From Xylaria sp. FL1777 (taxonomy: Eukaryota > Ascomycota > Sordariomycetes > Xylariales > Xylariaceae): a DNA stretch of 64,000 nucleotides. Below are positions 45,558 to 58,434 of the stretch, piece by piece. Every line of letters starts with the position of its first letter. The stretch's first letter is position 1. The notes below the pieces were generated by a model, which saw only the letters and a list, made by a program, of their open reading frames with translations, was not told the DNA's origin and made no database searches. Made by a program: the position numbers and the translations under genes. Where the stretch lies: positions 372,001 to 436,000 of the forward strand of contig MU400515.1 of NCBI GenBank assembly GCA_022578965.1. The letters run 5' to 3'.

Positions 45558-47055
45558 AGGACCTATGACAGTTGGCCGAAGGGGTAATCGAGTTTTCTAT
45601 CCTCCAGTTTTGATGATGATTGATACCCGAATCAAACTCTGCACGAAAATGTATTCCCAGTCATGATTATGATATGACACCAAATTGAACTCAGATTCTT
45701 GATTGCCGAACAAATGCTTTGCCGCTTTTCGCGAGACAGACGACTTGTTATGAGAGTTCCGATAACTCCCTTAGTCTCCCTCCCACTTACCAGACCTGCA
45801 ACGTCTACCCACAGTCAAGCATGCAACCCGCCTTGTAAGTGCATACTGCTGAAAATATGGCTGATCCCGCAAGTCATATGTGCTATGTATGGAAGGTCTC
45901 TGCGACAAGCGATCGAATTGACATAGAACGATCACTCGGCACGACCAATGATCGATGCTTAGCTGGGCTATCGGAGATTTCGTGCGACCAAGAGTGAATA
46001 ACAATCTATCGCATTTGCTCCTGTCATGGCGGGTGTAAGTGAAGCGGCGAACGTGACCAGCACTGCAGTAACTCGGCCACCTTTTAATAAATGTTATTAA
46101 TGTCAATATATTACCTAGGTAGTTATCTGTTACTCAATTGCTTTTATACTTATTTACTCAATTGCTTTTATACTTATTTACTTCCGGCTCTACCAAATTG
46201 TAAATTGTTAGATATACTGCGTAGGTCGCACCTCGGTATCCGCCTGCTTTAGATTCGCTCCGTGTTGCCGAACAATAACCTTCTTTTCGGGGTTTCCCTA
46301 CAGGCTTGGCGCCCTAAGGTACAGAAGTAGTAATAGATACCTAGGTAGATAGCAGGTACGGACTTTAAGAGTTGTTCCAGCGATAAGGCCGCCGCCTATA
46401 TAAATCGTAAAGGCAGTGCAACTTGACCTCGCCATGCACAACATTCCTCGCAGTATCCAGGCAGTGTACTGCTGCAAACGGTTGGACCACTTGGATCCAC
46501 AGGCTTAAGATCGACATACTATCCAATCTAGCTTCGCTTTGTTTAGGTAGCACAGCTGCGTTACTTGAGAGCGTTCCGCCCAGCTTGAGCCAGTCATCTC
46601 GAACCACCGCCCACCGCCAACTGCAGGACCTGGCACTGCATCCGGTCTTATCATAACGTCGCAGTAGCTTCGTTTTCTTCCCCAGCACGTCGTGTCTTCA
46701 TTCGCCGTTTGCGATTCTTTCGATCACTGGGTACGCGTGACATAGTCTTCACCCACGGTTTTCATCTATTCACTGCACCAATACACTGCATCGGCGCACT
46801 CAACGACAGAGCCCCCCCGTGACACCGACCGAACTCATCTTGGACCTCGCGTTTCGTCAAAGTGGCGGGCCTTAATCCAGCTCTTATATGTTTGTCGTCA
46901 ACACGCTCAAATGATACAATAACATCAACCTCCCACTCGCCCGCCTATCACTGTTTCCGGGCACTGCGGGCATCGGTAGACGATTCAGGAGTTACTTGAT
47001 AAATTGCCATTGCCAGTGGTAGAAGAAACCTCAGCACGATTCCAGTACGTTCACG
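45558..47055. other. Intergenic, PEBP-like gene to Na+/H+ antiporter
   Basis: About 1.5 kb with no supported gene. It contains a perfect 24-bp tandem duplication (listed separately) in an AT-rich stretch, and the promoter and leader of the antiporter gene. Confidence 0.5.
46131..46178. repeat. Perfect 24-bp tandem duplication
   Basis: Two identical head-to-tail copies of a 24-base unit beginning TACTCAATTGC and ending TACTTATT. The following bases (TACTT) start a broken third copy. The identity implies a recent slippage or duplication event. Confidence 0.95.
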
Positions 47056-49215
47056 ATGCCATCCTTAGACATAACCAACTTCAACATTGTTGTCAGCATC
47101 CTAGGGGGTTGGATCTCACTGTTCGGCTTGGTATCGTACCTGCTCAAGGAAAACTTTTACCTCTCTGAGGCTCGTAGGTCCCCTAACACCACTTCCCAAC
47201 CCTTATCCTAAGTCATGATCACCATACCTGCTTTTGCTAACAACCTGACCTTCCTCCTTAGTTATTTCTCTCTTAGCGGGGATTACATTTGGACCACAGG
47301 CCCTCAATTGGGTGCGACCTATAGAGTATGCCGGATCCGCAAGGAACTTGGAAGATGTAACTCTGTTCTTCACCCGGCTGGTCCTTGGCGTCCAACTTGT
47401 CCTCGCCGGTGTTCAGCTTCCGAGCCGTTATCTGAAGAAAGAGTGGAAACCCCTCTCTCTGCTTCTTGGGCCCATCATGACCTTGATGTGGTTGTCGACA
47501 GCCTTACTGGTTTGGGCACTCATCCCGCGGCTCCCTTTCCTGCATGCACTGGCCATAGGAGCTTGCGTGACGCCTACTGACCCAGTCCTATCCAACGTCA
47601 TTGTCAAGGGCAAGTTCGCGGACCACAATGTCCCCAAAGGTCTCCAGAAAATTATTATTGCGGAATCCGGAGCCAATGATGGCCTTGGGTACCCGTTCCT
47701 TTTTCTCGCTCTCTACCTCATCAAGTACGTTGGCGATGGGGCCGTCTCCGAGTCCGGTGGTGGAGGTCTCGCCATTGGTCTTTGGTTTGGAGAAACGTGG
47801 GGGTATACCATCATCCTTAGTACCATTTATGGAGCAGTAATTGGATGGGTTGCTAAGCAATTGCTCCATTACTGCGAGGAACACAGATTTGTTGACCGAG
47901 AGAGTTTTCTGGTGTTTGCATTGTCATTGGCTTTATTCATAACGGGCACCTGTGGTCTGATTGGCAGTGATGACATTCTTGCCTGTTTCATTGCTGGAAA
48001 TGTTTTCACGTGGGATGATTGGTTTCGGCTAGCAACCCTTGATGAGGTCTGTAGTCGTGTGCGGTCCCCAGATGTCGCTTATATCACATACTAACTGTTG
48101 TAGTACGCTTCCCACCAAACCGACCGAACCTGGATCTACCTTGCTGACATTAATATCTGACTCTAGCTCGCTTCAACCAACTATTGATATGCTCCTTAAC
48201 GTGGTCATATTTATGTGGTATGGAGCTGTTTGTCCCTGGCAAAGCTTCGTAAACAACAACGTCATCCCGATCAGTCGTCTAATACCGCTCGGCCTACTTA
48301 TCCTGATACTTAGACGACCGCCATTCATTTTGGGCTTATATAAAAAGATCCCACAGATTGATGGTATTAGACAGGCTACTTTCATGGGATTCTTCGGCCC
48401 TATCGGCTGCTCTGCTATTTTCTACCTCTACGTCACTGTCGAGTTCATCGGGAAGTTGAATCCTGGGGGTGGAGATGAACCGAGACATGATGTCGAGAAT
48501 CTCGCAGAGGCTGTCAGGGTAATCGTCTGGTTTATGGTTATAGTTAGTGTTGTGAGTTATTGCATATTCCTGGACCGTCACCATAGCTCACTGTTATGAA
48601 AGGTTGTACACGGGTTAAGCATTCCCTTGGGGAAACTCGGCTTCTATCTGCCTCGAACCATTTCGAGAAGCCTGAGTACGCCCGGGAGCATCGAGCGGCC
48701 TTCTTTTCAGGCGAGTAATAGTAAGTAGAATTTCCTTCTGGTTATGTTCAAGTGCCAAAGATTTCTGCTCGGTCTGGAATCATACCTTAAGGATCTCTAT
48801 ACCCCGGAAACACTGAAGTATGGTTATTAACTCGTAATTTTTAGTAATAAGTGACGTATTATTCCCGGGAGTTCGCGTAAGGAACGGCACGAGTGGAAAT
48901 GCTTCAGAGGCACGAATTACGCCTGTAGGAAGAGCATTCAAAATTGGTGGTTCCCTGATTGTATCACCGGAGCCGGCCCAAGAATCACAACCGCCGTTCC
49001 CCGAAGACGGTCTTCAACGTGAAGAGAGGGTCGGTGTAGCTCTCCCATTAACCATAAATGAGTCTCAGGCGGTTCCGCAGCCATCCGTTCCTCCTGGTCG
49101 GACAGTTCGGTTTCCAGATGAAGCAGCCCCCGATCCGAATCAGCGGCAGTCTGAGGCATCCCCAAGTCGTGGGTTAACACAACTTACAACCGAACGGGAA
49201 ACGTCTCCTGTTTAA
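47056..49215 (+). CDS. Plasma-membrane Na+/H+ antiporter (Nha1/Sod2-like), frame broken at one junction
   Basis: This is a cation/proton antiporter that exports Na+ or K+ for salt and pH tolerance. Exon 1 (47056-47173) reads MPSLDITNFNIVVSILGG and joins at 47262 to LISLLAGITFGPQALNW. The core has GACVTPTDPVLSN, IIIAESGANDGLGYPFLF (the transport aspartates) and SDDILACFIAGNVFTWDDWF. Later exons are about 48167-48551 (SLQPTIDMLLN, FMWYGAVCPW, FFGPIGCSAIFYLY), 48603-48720 (VVHGLSIPLGKLGFYLPRT) and 48872-49215, a hydrophilic tail with RTVRFPDEA. Three junctions are in phase. The junction after LATLDE is not: donor 48047 and acceptor 48166 leave one base too many, and a stop follows. Omitting one G there would give the expected family text. 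A poor GTCCCC donor at 48064 would also keep frame. The gene is damaged, misread or unusually spliced. Confidence 0.82.
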
Positions 49216-51500
49216 TGGTGCAGCTGAATCAGAACCGATATCACCTAGTATTCAAATTGCAGAACAGGCTTGAGAGGACTCGCATGTTTACCCTACGGAT
49301 TACGATTTGGGGTTCTGGCGGATGACAAACTCCTACCCTTCGACATACCTGGCTCAGTTTACTTACTTAAATTTACAGTATATCGTCATGCTTAAAAGCA
49401 GTGTGCTGGCTATCTAGTTGTGGAGTGAGATAGTATTCCTACAATATACAACAGATGTGTTTGAAGTGAAGTACTCAGCTACCTACTGGCCTTTACCCGT
49501 CTTCTGGGATTCAAATTTCCTGCCCCTGAGACGTCTATACTCATAACAAGCATAAACGAGTGCATTCATCTTATATAAGGTCCTTTAGTGTATTTGAGGA
49601 GTTCATGTTAATGGTCCCGTCCGCGCTCTCGACGGGGCTGTACAAATACGGTCCAAGTTCCCAACATAAGCACTTGCGCCTTGCGTGCCGAAGGACGTAG
49701 GTAATGACTTGGACAGTCGCTCGGAACCGTTCAATACTCCCGCTAGCGGCAGTGTTACTTATGTTAGACTGCGAATCTTTCGTAGCTCTTGCTAAGCGTG
49801 TTTAATATGAGATTGCGACAAAACAATGGTAATCTTTATATCAGCATTTGTTATGCCAGAGAAATAATCTGGTTGGCGCAACCACCAAATCTCTGATTTT
49901 TTGAATGACCAAGTGTTACTGTTTAATTCTTCTACGAAGGATACTACGTTCCTCATCCATTTGCTAAGGGGGCTAAGCTCTTCGGGTATCTGAAAGGCTA
50001 TTATACGCCGTATCATACCTCGTCAAGGATCTTCTCATGCAATGAAAAGAATCGGCTATCCCTTCTGCATCTATTAGGCGTCTAGCGGCTTCCTAGGATC
50101 TCGACAGCTGACGTGTCTCCTCATTAGACCGCAACATATAGAGGGAGCCTACGATAGTCTTGGGCTACCCGCCGCAGCTCAGACCGCGGCGGCTGCTGCT
50201 GTTAGGTATCGTACCGTTCAGGTGCCGGCGCCGAAAGCATAGAAGTGGCATCTACGGTATCAGCGCTGGCGCGGCTGCAGTGCTTACTAGGTAAGTTTGC
50301 TAGACTAAATAGCTGTTGTATAGGCTTCATCCTCGGGGCACGTAGCCAGGCTGAAACATACCGTCCACGCCGTGTGGGGAGAATCGTCTACCTATTTTCC
50401 TTTCCAGGCATCCAACCAGCCAGCTCGGCATGCGCGGCGCTCCGTAGCTCGTTCTTACGTAATCTGTGAGGCTGCAAGGGCACGCAATTCATCTGCCACT
50501 GGAGGCATCATTTTTCTCGATGCTCATCTAGACTAAGTCCCTGCACATATATGCGCTTGCGCCGAGGCATCTTCTCGTACTGCGTAGGCGCTGCGAGAGT
50601 GGGGATAGAGCGGTCCCCGCCAGTTGGGATGATCTAGGTATCTACAGTATGTAGGACCTTCCTCCAGTAGGATGAGAGCATCTCGAATTAGTATAGTCCG
50701 TGACTACATACGTCAGCAGCTTGAGGAGAAAGACTCTAGCAGCTCGCTCATGCCGTGGTAAGAGATGATAGACGGTAGCTACCTAAGGTAGGTAAGTAAT
50801 ATTACACACTACACGGGTTCTTTAGTGGTGTAGATAGGGCGTCCTAAGAATTGAAGACTGTTTTGATTTGTTAATTGAATGTTTGCAGAAACGAAGTCCG
50901 TGTATAGATAGGGAGGTGGAAGCCTTAGGTAGTGCTATCATAGCTTTAACTTTGTCGCTTAGATATCTGTCTTCATATTGAGAGGTAAGCTGGGTTGCCT
51001 ACCTTAGCAGTCTGCTTAACCAATGGCAATGGCGGGGAATTGAGGATCCTATTAGACAAGGTATACCTAGACCTGTAAGGAGAGAGCAGCGTCTCTTAGC
51101 TAAGACCATACCTAGGTAGTGTATGTGCTGTGTAGTTCAGTCGAGTCTACGAGTTTTGGCGATACAATGCTAACAGAAATATGTGAAAAATAGTAGCAAA
51201 CGCTGCTAAGCTGGTAGCAGGGCTGTAACTGGAGCCTTAGGCTAGTAGGTAAGACCTTGTGTGAACGGGCCCGCAACAGTCTCGACTGGTCCTTATGAAG
51301 TAGGTACACTACAGTGTAATGTACAGCACACTAGACACTAAGACCGGCGCAGTTTTGCCGAAATGTTAGTAGTTTCTCGAATAGTGGCCGACTTGACTGA
51401 CTCTCTTTAGACTCTGGTTCCTGCTCCTCGGGCTGTCTGTCTAGGTGTCCGGATTGTCTATTGTCTGTGGAAAAGTGACGGTACCACATTCTTGGATAAC
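49216..51500. other. Gene-poor region after the antiporter
   Basis: No gene is supported. A short minus-strand open frame at 50016-49792 with a real ATG (MIRRIIAFQIPEELS..., then IWWLRQPDYFSGITNADIKI) looks protein-like and may be a gene fragment, but I cannot name it. TAGGTA words recur at 50.6-51.1 kb. Confidence 0.45.
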
Positions 51501-52350
51501 AACCCTTTTCTTTAGTTTACCCAAGTACCAACGGTAGCGATCTGCGTATCTCCACTCCACTCCTTGTCTGCTTCTTGTCCTATTGGTGCTGTGCCGACCG
51601 AGTTGTTTTGGACCTGTGTGCGACATTACTTACCTACGCTTTACTTACGCTCCCCAACCAAAAAGTTGGTCCCCGTCTGCTGCCATCCGAGCCGCCACGA
51701 TAACCTCGCCTTTTTCCTCTGCCACCCGACCAGCCACGACACGGCTGCTGCGAGGCGGTCGCTTCTACCAACAGCCCTCCTGTCCACCCAGAACCCCTCA
51801 ACCGCCTGGTTCCGCCCCCTCTCGGCTAGCTGTAGTCTTCTGCTGCTATTCCACGTCCCCCGGCACTGGTCCCTACACCGATTGCGGGCCCGAGATAGCG
51901 TCAGACCCAGACCTAGACGCAAGACGCAAGGCGCCTCTCCTGTTTTTTCATCGACACACGACAGATTACCACGACCTTCCACACCAGTCGCCGCCTGTGA
52001 AACGATAATTGGCGAGCCGATACCTCCATCAGTCTATGTTCCACCAGCTAATCATCTCCCCACCCCCGACGGCGATTGTGAACTCCCGCTACACCCAACA
52101 CCGGCATTCCTTGACCTGGGAAGGTATCGCCATGCTGGCTTAGAACGAACTATACGGCAACACCACTCGCGTCCGCTTCTTGTGCCCCGGTATCTCCCCC
52201 CACAACCGCCTTATCATACGCATGCGATTGGCCTCAGCCCATTCGTGCGTCTATAACACGGAACCCTTCTTCGTTGGACAGATAGCTGGTAAACTGTAGC
52301 TAAGTAAAGCGTCATAACACGTCACGGCGAGTAGGCAGAGCTGAAGCTCC
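51501..52350 (+). promoter_or_regulatory. Long pyrimidine-rich leader/promoter of the Mga2-like gene
   Basis: About 850 C-rich bases on the plus strand precede the start codon of the Mga2-like factor. The composition differs sharply from the AT-rich DNA upstream. Open frames here overlap in different frames and have no family resemblance, as expected of an unusually long 5' UTR rather than a gene. Exact transcript boundaries are not visible. Confidence 0.45.
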
Positions 52351-55300
52351 ATGGCCGACGCTATGCCTACCTCCGAGTCTTTTGCTTTTCCTGAAGAGGA
52401 TCACCTGCCAGACATGTTTTCCTTCGACTTCGATCCCAGGTTTGACTTTGATGCTGCCTCTAATAACAATTCATTGATGAAGGATGCTAGTTTTATGGAG
52501 CTCCAAACAGGCGACGGGGGCGGTTCTTCGATATATGGGAGTTCTACGTATGGTTTCTCTCAGCAGTCTAACCAGGTTGCTCCTGCTACAGTTAAACTAA
52601 ATCCTCACTCACCCTCACACCGGGGCTCAACTTCTTCTTCGTCATCGTTGAGAAGCACCGGGTCGAGCTCGCCGCACACATCAATAGATGCAACGCCAAT
52701 GGATGCCTCTCCTAGCGAATGGCTTGAAGATATTGGAGGCAGCGAGGATGCCTTCAACATGGAATCTTCTGTTGATATTTCCCAATACGTCACCCTGCCA
52801 GCCGACTCGAGTAGCCCTGCTCCCTCAGGGGCAAACGAGCCACCGCCAGGGTTTCACACCTCTAGCGAAACTCTGCCTCAAGGGCGCGCTGTTAAGAGAC
52901 GTAAAGCCCAGCCGAAGCAACGCACAGTTAGTTTCTCATCCGGTTAGAGTGTTTTGTAATTAGTTCTTATAATACCTAGGGACAGTCATCGAGCCGGTCG
53001 ACGAACAAAACTCGAATCAAGAATTCAAGCGAGTTCTCGCATAGCTCAGCACACATTCCAAGCAGCGAGTCGTCGCCAACTACTATGTATACCGAGAACC
53101 TACCTTCACCCGATGGTAATTTTAATAACTTTGGCAACGCCCTCGGTAGCGTGGGCATGCCTACAAATTGGCCACCCCCGGCCAATGGTCAAATTAACAA
53201 TCCAATGTTCCCGCTTTCGAGATCCGATTCAACTTATATACCACCTGCTAGCCATGACCTGCCAAACGGTAGCTCGCCAGCATCCCTATCACACTCCCTA
53301 TTACCTCGATTAGTCATACATCCGATGCCAATGAAATCACGGGTCGAAACACAAATTCCACTCAAGATCACTTTGCATAACCTTCCAAAAGGGATCAAGA
53401 GAGTGCATCTCCCGACTCACACCATAGCTAAACCAAAGCTGCTTCAAAAGCCTTCCACAGGACCAAATCCTGACATGCTGGAATTGACAACTATGCTAGT
53501 CTGTACGAGTGCCATGACCGACGAAACGAGACTGAAGCGGGCATTCGGACGTGCCGCCGGAAAGCCTAGCATCAGTGAATTGAACAGCCCCACAGACGGC
53601 TTTGAAGACGAAGAAAACAAGCCACAGAATGGAGGCGAGGTACGTATATGCTTAGGGTGTATCACACGGGAAAGGAAGCGCGCTGGCAGGAAAAAGCACA
53701 AAAAGCCGGAGGAAGAGGAGCTATGGGATCGATATGAACGAGAGCGTGCCATCGTATTCAATACCCTCGAAGTCAAGGAATGGCAAACTGTCACACCAGT
53801 CATGGCCGACCCAACCGGAGCTGGTTTAATCAACAATGTCATTCCTGAAGGAACCGTACAAGTTGACGCACCCATGCGTATTGCCTGTTACTGCCGGCAT
53901 CATGGCGAGAAGCTTGGTTTTCAGGTCATTATTACACTTAAGGATTATGTCGGTAATGTTATCGCCCAGGGGATCTCATCGTCGATCATGATAACCGATG
54001 ATCACAAAACTCCTACACACGCTGGCCCTACACCCACACCCCAACCGCCTTCTCAACTTCAACATTCGCCTCAGCCTCTGGTTACCAATGGACCACCGAT
54101 GTCGTCGCAGGCAGGCATTCCTCAGCCAGCCCCGACACAGGCAACCCCAATTCAGCCCAGGGGAGTACAACCATTAACATCATTCCAGCCAAGTTCTGGA
54201 GACGTCTCTTCACTGCCTTTCCGTCAGAATCATTCCACATCTGACCTGCAAGCCCAGGGACAGAATCCTCCGTTGGGCATTTTCACTGATCCGCAGGGTA
54301 GCAATTTACAATCTGCGTCAACGGCAGTAACACCACGTACTCTCTCTCGTCAAACGACACCAGCTAGCCCTTTGAGTGCGGGGACTAGGAAAAGAAAAGC
54401 CAGCATGGCTGGCAAGGTACCTGCCGGCCTTGCTATGACGAAGATTGAGCCGAATCAACCATTACTATCAATGCCACCTAACGTTCCGAATGACTCGGCT
54501 GCCATATCTGCAGGAAATTCGCCATTTTCAGCAACTATGACACATGTACCACAAAACGGAGATCTTTCAAACCAGGGACAACAGCACATGCTCAATCATG
54601 TATCACAGTCGCTTGGTGCTGGGCCAGCAACACCAAATAATAGTGGGACTGAGCCATTCATGTTCACCGGAATGAACAACAGGGTTATGAGCATAGAACG
54701 GCCCATGAACCAATTGTTCTCCGCTCCAGTGTCTGCACATCCCAGTCGTGCCCCCAGTCCAAGTCAGCTTAGACCCGACCCCCAAAGCATACAACATTCC
54801 CAACGATCTCAGGATGTACTGTCCGGACCTCTACTGCCATTGCCCGCTATTCTTAGGATTATCCCTAACGAGGGGTCGAAATGTGGAGGAGCCGAGATCA
54901 CCGTTCTTGGCAGTAATTTTACAAATGATGGCCTGGAGGTCTATTTTGGGTCGCATAGAGCAATAACCACGACATATTGGGGACCGACATCCCTCGTATG
55001 CATGCTCCCACCATCTCCAGTATCAGGACCTGTTCCAGTGACAATAAAACATCCAGGAAGACGGCAGGGCGTTCAACAACCTGCTATCTTCAAATACAAG
55101 GATGACGACGAAGACCAACTCATCCGTACTGCACTCAGAGTATTGGCAGGTCAGTACGGGACAATAGTAGCAGACCCTGTGGGTTTTGCAAGAAGTATCT
55201 TAATTGCACAAACTTCTGCGCCCGGTTCAAGCAATCAACCCCCTCATGGTAATGGTAATGGCAACAATACCTTCGCTCACTTAAGCATGGAGTCCGGGGA

Positions 55301-56746
55301 GGCTGTTGAATCCAGTCTTCTTCGGATTCTTGAGATGATGAATCTAGATGACGAGGGTCCTAACAAAGCTCGAATTAATCTCAGAAGATCTAGTGGACAG
55401 ACTATGCTACACCTAGCATGCTCTCTTGGTTTTGTCCGTTTTGTTGCTGGTCTACTGTCACGTGGTGCCAATGTACATATTAGGGACAAGGGGGGTTTTA
55501 CTCCGCTTCATATGGCAGCGATGAATGATCACCCCGAAATTGTACGCCGACTGATTGCCAAAGGGGCTGATCGGAATGCGCGATCTTATTCTGGCCTTAT
55601 GCCTACGGATGTCGCTAGGTCCCTACCTGTCCGTCGAAGTCTGCAACATATCGAAGGCCGTTCTAGGAGTGTCGACTCACGGCCTAGCCGAGCCAGTAGT
55701 CGAAGCTCTGTGCGATCCCTATGGGAACCCTCCACAATGACACCAATGCATCGCCAAGAATTCCTGTCCGGTAACTTTGATACAGTGACGGCAGTCGATG
55801 GAGATGATTCAACTGAAGAGGCTACCATCGAGGAGGGTACGGATTGGCTTGATTTCAGAGGACGCAGCCTTTCTGGGCTACGTCGTCGGTCTACCGTGGA
55901 AACACATCTAGCAGATGAGACAGAAGAAGGTCCAGCTTCTCCGAGTGTCACAATGGCAGCAATTCGGGAGCAAGTCGCCACCCAGCTGCAGCAGTTTCAG
56001 CATACCATGGCGATGCATCTTCAAAATCTACCCCAATTCCAGATGCCCAATATCCCGCAAATGCCGAACCTTCCACCCATGCCCGTATTGCCCGGGTACC
56101 AGGCTTATCTGCAGTCAGCTCCAGTCATGCAACGAATCACTTCGCTTGTTCCTAATATACGTGGCCAACGACAAGAACCGGCAGGGGATCACACGAGCAA
56201 TCCGAGTGAAAATAAATGGGGAGTCTTCCCATTTTTTGGAAATAAAGACTCTCCTCCTGCCTACGAAGATATCTACCCGCAAAAGGATCTCGACGTAAAA
56301 CAGTCATCAGCTGCTCAGGCCGCAGCGGAGTTTGAAGCCGATGCCAAATGTGCTGCCCTATTTGATCAAGATTTAGCAGAAGGCTCTCGAACCCAAGAAG
56401 TTCCCGCCCTCCTTCAAATTGGACGCAAGCATCTTATCACCAAAGAGCAACAAGAGACACTCCAACGAGCACACGCCCAGAGACTTAAGGCGGGTAGTAG
56501 TGATAAGATGCTATGGTTTGTCTGGGTAAGTACTAAGAGATACTACAAGCAGTAGACCCGAGGCTAATGATAGCATAGATCCCGATTTTAGTACTCGTTC
56601 TTGGAGCTATGCTCTGGAACGGTGCTCCTTCGTTAGTTTCTGGCACAGCTAGCGTAGCAAAAGTGCTCAAAGCGCTCGGTGGTCTCGTTGTAAACCCTCG
56701 AGATATTAGTAATCGCGTCTACAATATTGTCCAAGAACTAGCTTAG
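52351..56746 (+). CDS. Mga2/Spt23-like membrane-tethered transcription factor
   Basis: In yeast these ER-anchored factors sense membrane lipid saturation, are cut loose by ubiquitin-proteasome processing, and activate the OLE1 desaturase and hypoxia genes. Three exons, 52351-52926, 52986-56525 and 56579-56746, total 4284 nt (1427 residues). The first junction uses GTTAGT, giving QPKQRT/SSSRSTNK. The N-terminus is acidic and Ser-rich. A conserved block near 300 (LVIHPMPMKSRVETQIPLKI) and CYCRHHGEKLGFQVI near 490 form the family's Rel-like region. An IPT/TIG domain is at about 810-900 (LRIIPNEGSKCGGAEITVLG). Ankyrin repeats are at about 995-1070 (GQTMLHLACSLG, GGFTPLHMAA). The small last exon adds the C-terminal membrane anchor (WIPILVLVLGAMLWNGAPS). 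Domain order and the tail anchor match the family exactly. Confidence 0.94.
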
Positions 56747-58434
56747 TAGCTTACCACCTCTAAAGGTACCTCAACTGTCTTTTAGGCAATCTCATATTAT
56801 ATCTTTCCTTGCGATGTTGCTCATGCAATATGAATTCCTGCAACTTATGACCTTATATAACTTTATATTCGGCGACTCAAGCCATTACAGTTCCTTCCTA
56901 TCTTTTCTTATTTTAGCCCTTTCTTGTTAGACCTATGTATAGTTATATATGATGGAAATGATAGGTGGCTGGGAAGGAAGTATTACTCTTGTTCATCATG
57001 GCGAGGAGAGATTGCTACGGAGAATTAGCGGCAGCGCAGATAAGTACGATAAGGTGGGCGTCCAGGAGTTATAGAGCAGAGGGATGAACTCGAATTATGT
57101 ATATTTGCATTGTGTCCTAGTGGATAGGCTGATTGGAAGAAGCCTGCCTCGGCGGGTTTTGGTAGTTTCTGTCATTGACTCTGAACGACTATATAAGTCA
57201 ACCGACGTTAGAACAGGCAGGGAGAAATTCAATAACAAGAATTGACGAAAATCTAATTGTGCCGATTCAAACATGAACTTTTCACTTGGAGTAGAGTGGC
57301 CCTTTGACTGTAGATAGATAGAGGCTCTCTATAGCGACCCAACAATCTCACGGTATAGTCTGAGCTACGCATAATTGCGAGACATATACTAAGACCGAAG
57401 TAGACAGTGGCTTCCTATTTTTAAAAGGGTTTCTATATACACTGGGTTCTTTTCCATCATGATCATGAGCAGCCGAGCGGCGAAGAACGAAAAAAAATGG
57501 GGACCAAATAAACCACCAAACGTCCATGCAAAAGTCAATATGAGAATGCATCAGGGGTTATCTTTTTGGGGTTGCTTTTCATCTCAAAAAGACAAGGACG
57601 CCAACAAAAGTTCCTCAAGGGGAAAAAAAACCAAAAACAGTGCAAACAATATGTTAGTCCAATCAATTCATTTCCGTTCGTTCTATACTAGTCGACCAAT
57701 TAACAAAACTAATTAACTAATCAGTCCGTCAATCAGCCAAGCAAGCAAGCATATAGATTTTTTTTCTTTCGTGATCTCATTCATTGCCCGCCCAGTCCCA
57801 TTCATCATCATGATTCGTCAAAAGAGAGAAACAACAGAAAAAGACAAAAACCAAAACATCACAAAAAACAAAGATATTCTTTTCCGCCTTCCTTTCCTCA
57901 GTCTCCTCAGGGGTGTGGTGTGATGTGGTTGGGATACCGGATTGAACGTTCCGAGATGCGATCATTTGCCGGTGAGGAACGGATGGATGGGAGAAGAGGA
58001 AGAGGAAGTTAGCAAGAAAGCCTAGGTGCGAAATCAGGAAACGCCGAACACCCTGTCCGTATCCTCCCGTCGAATTCATGTGATGTTTGTCCGTCTGTCC
58101 GTAAAGGGAAAAAATCAAAATCAAACCAAACCAAGCCGATCCGTTCCGGTCCGGTCCATTCTTAGTACCATATCCATGCCATCCAGAGCTCTTCTCGCCT
58201 TTGAATGCTACCATAGCAGGGAGGGAGAGAGGTGGAGAGGGGAGAAGGGGTAGAGGACGTCGTAAAACGTATGTAGCTAGGTAGGTGAGATAGAATCAGT
58301 ATACACAGCCTGCAGAAAGCTCTCGATCGATCGATCGAGTCTTTCTAAGTATAGGGGGGGAGGTCTGTAGAGAGCAGGTAAGCAAGCAATCAACACGACC
58401 AAACACCAGACATCCTTCTCCCTCAGTGTCCCGC
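56747..58434. other. Intergenic between convergent genes
   Basis: About 1.7 kb. The first part is the 3' UTR of the Mga2-like gene; the second, with many A-rich runs, probably the 3' UTR of the next gene. It includes a (CGAT) tandem near 58325-58338. No gene is seen. Confidence 0.5.

Noticed and set aside
51564..52256. 230-codon open frame upstream of the Mga2-like gene
   Set aside because: It begins at a non-ATG codon, overlaps other open frames in C-rich DNA and has no protein-family features; treated as leader.
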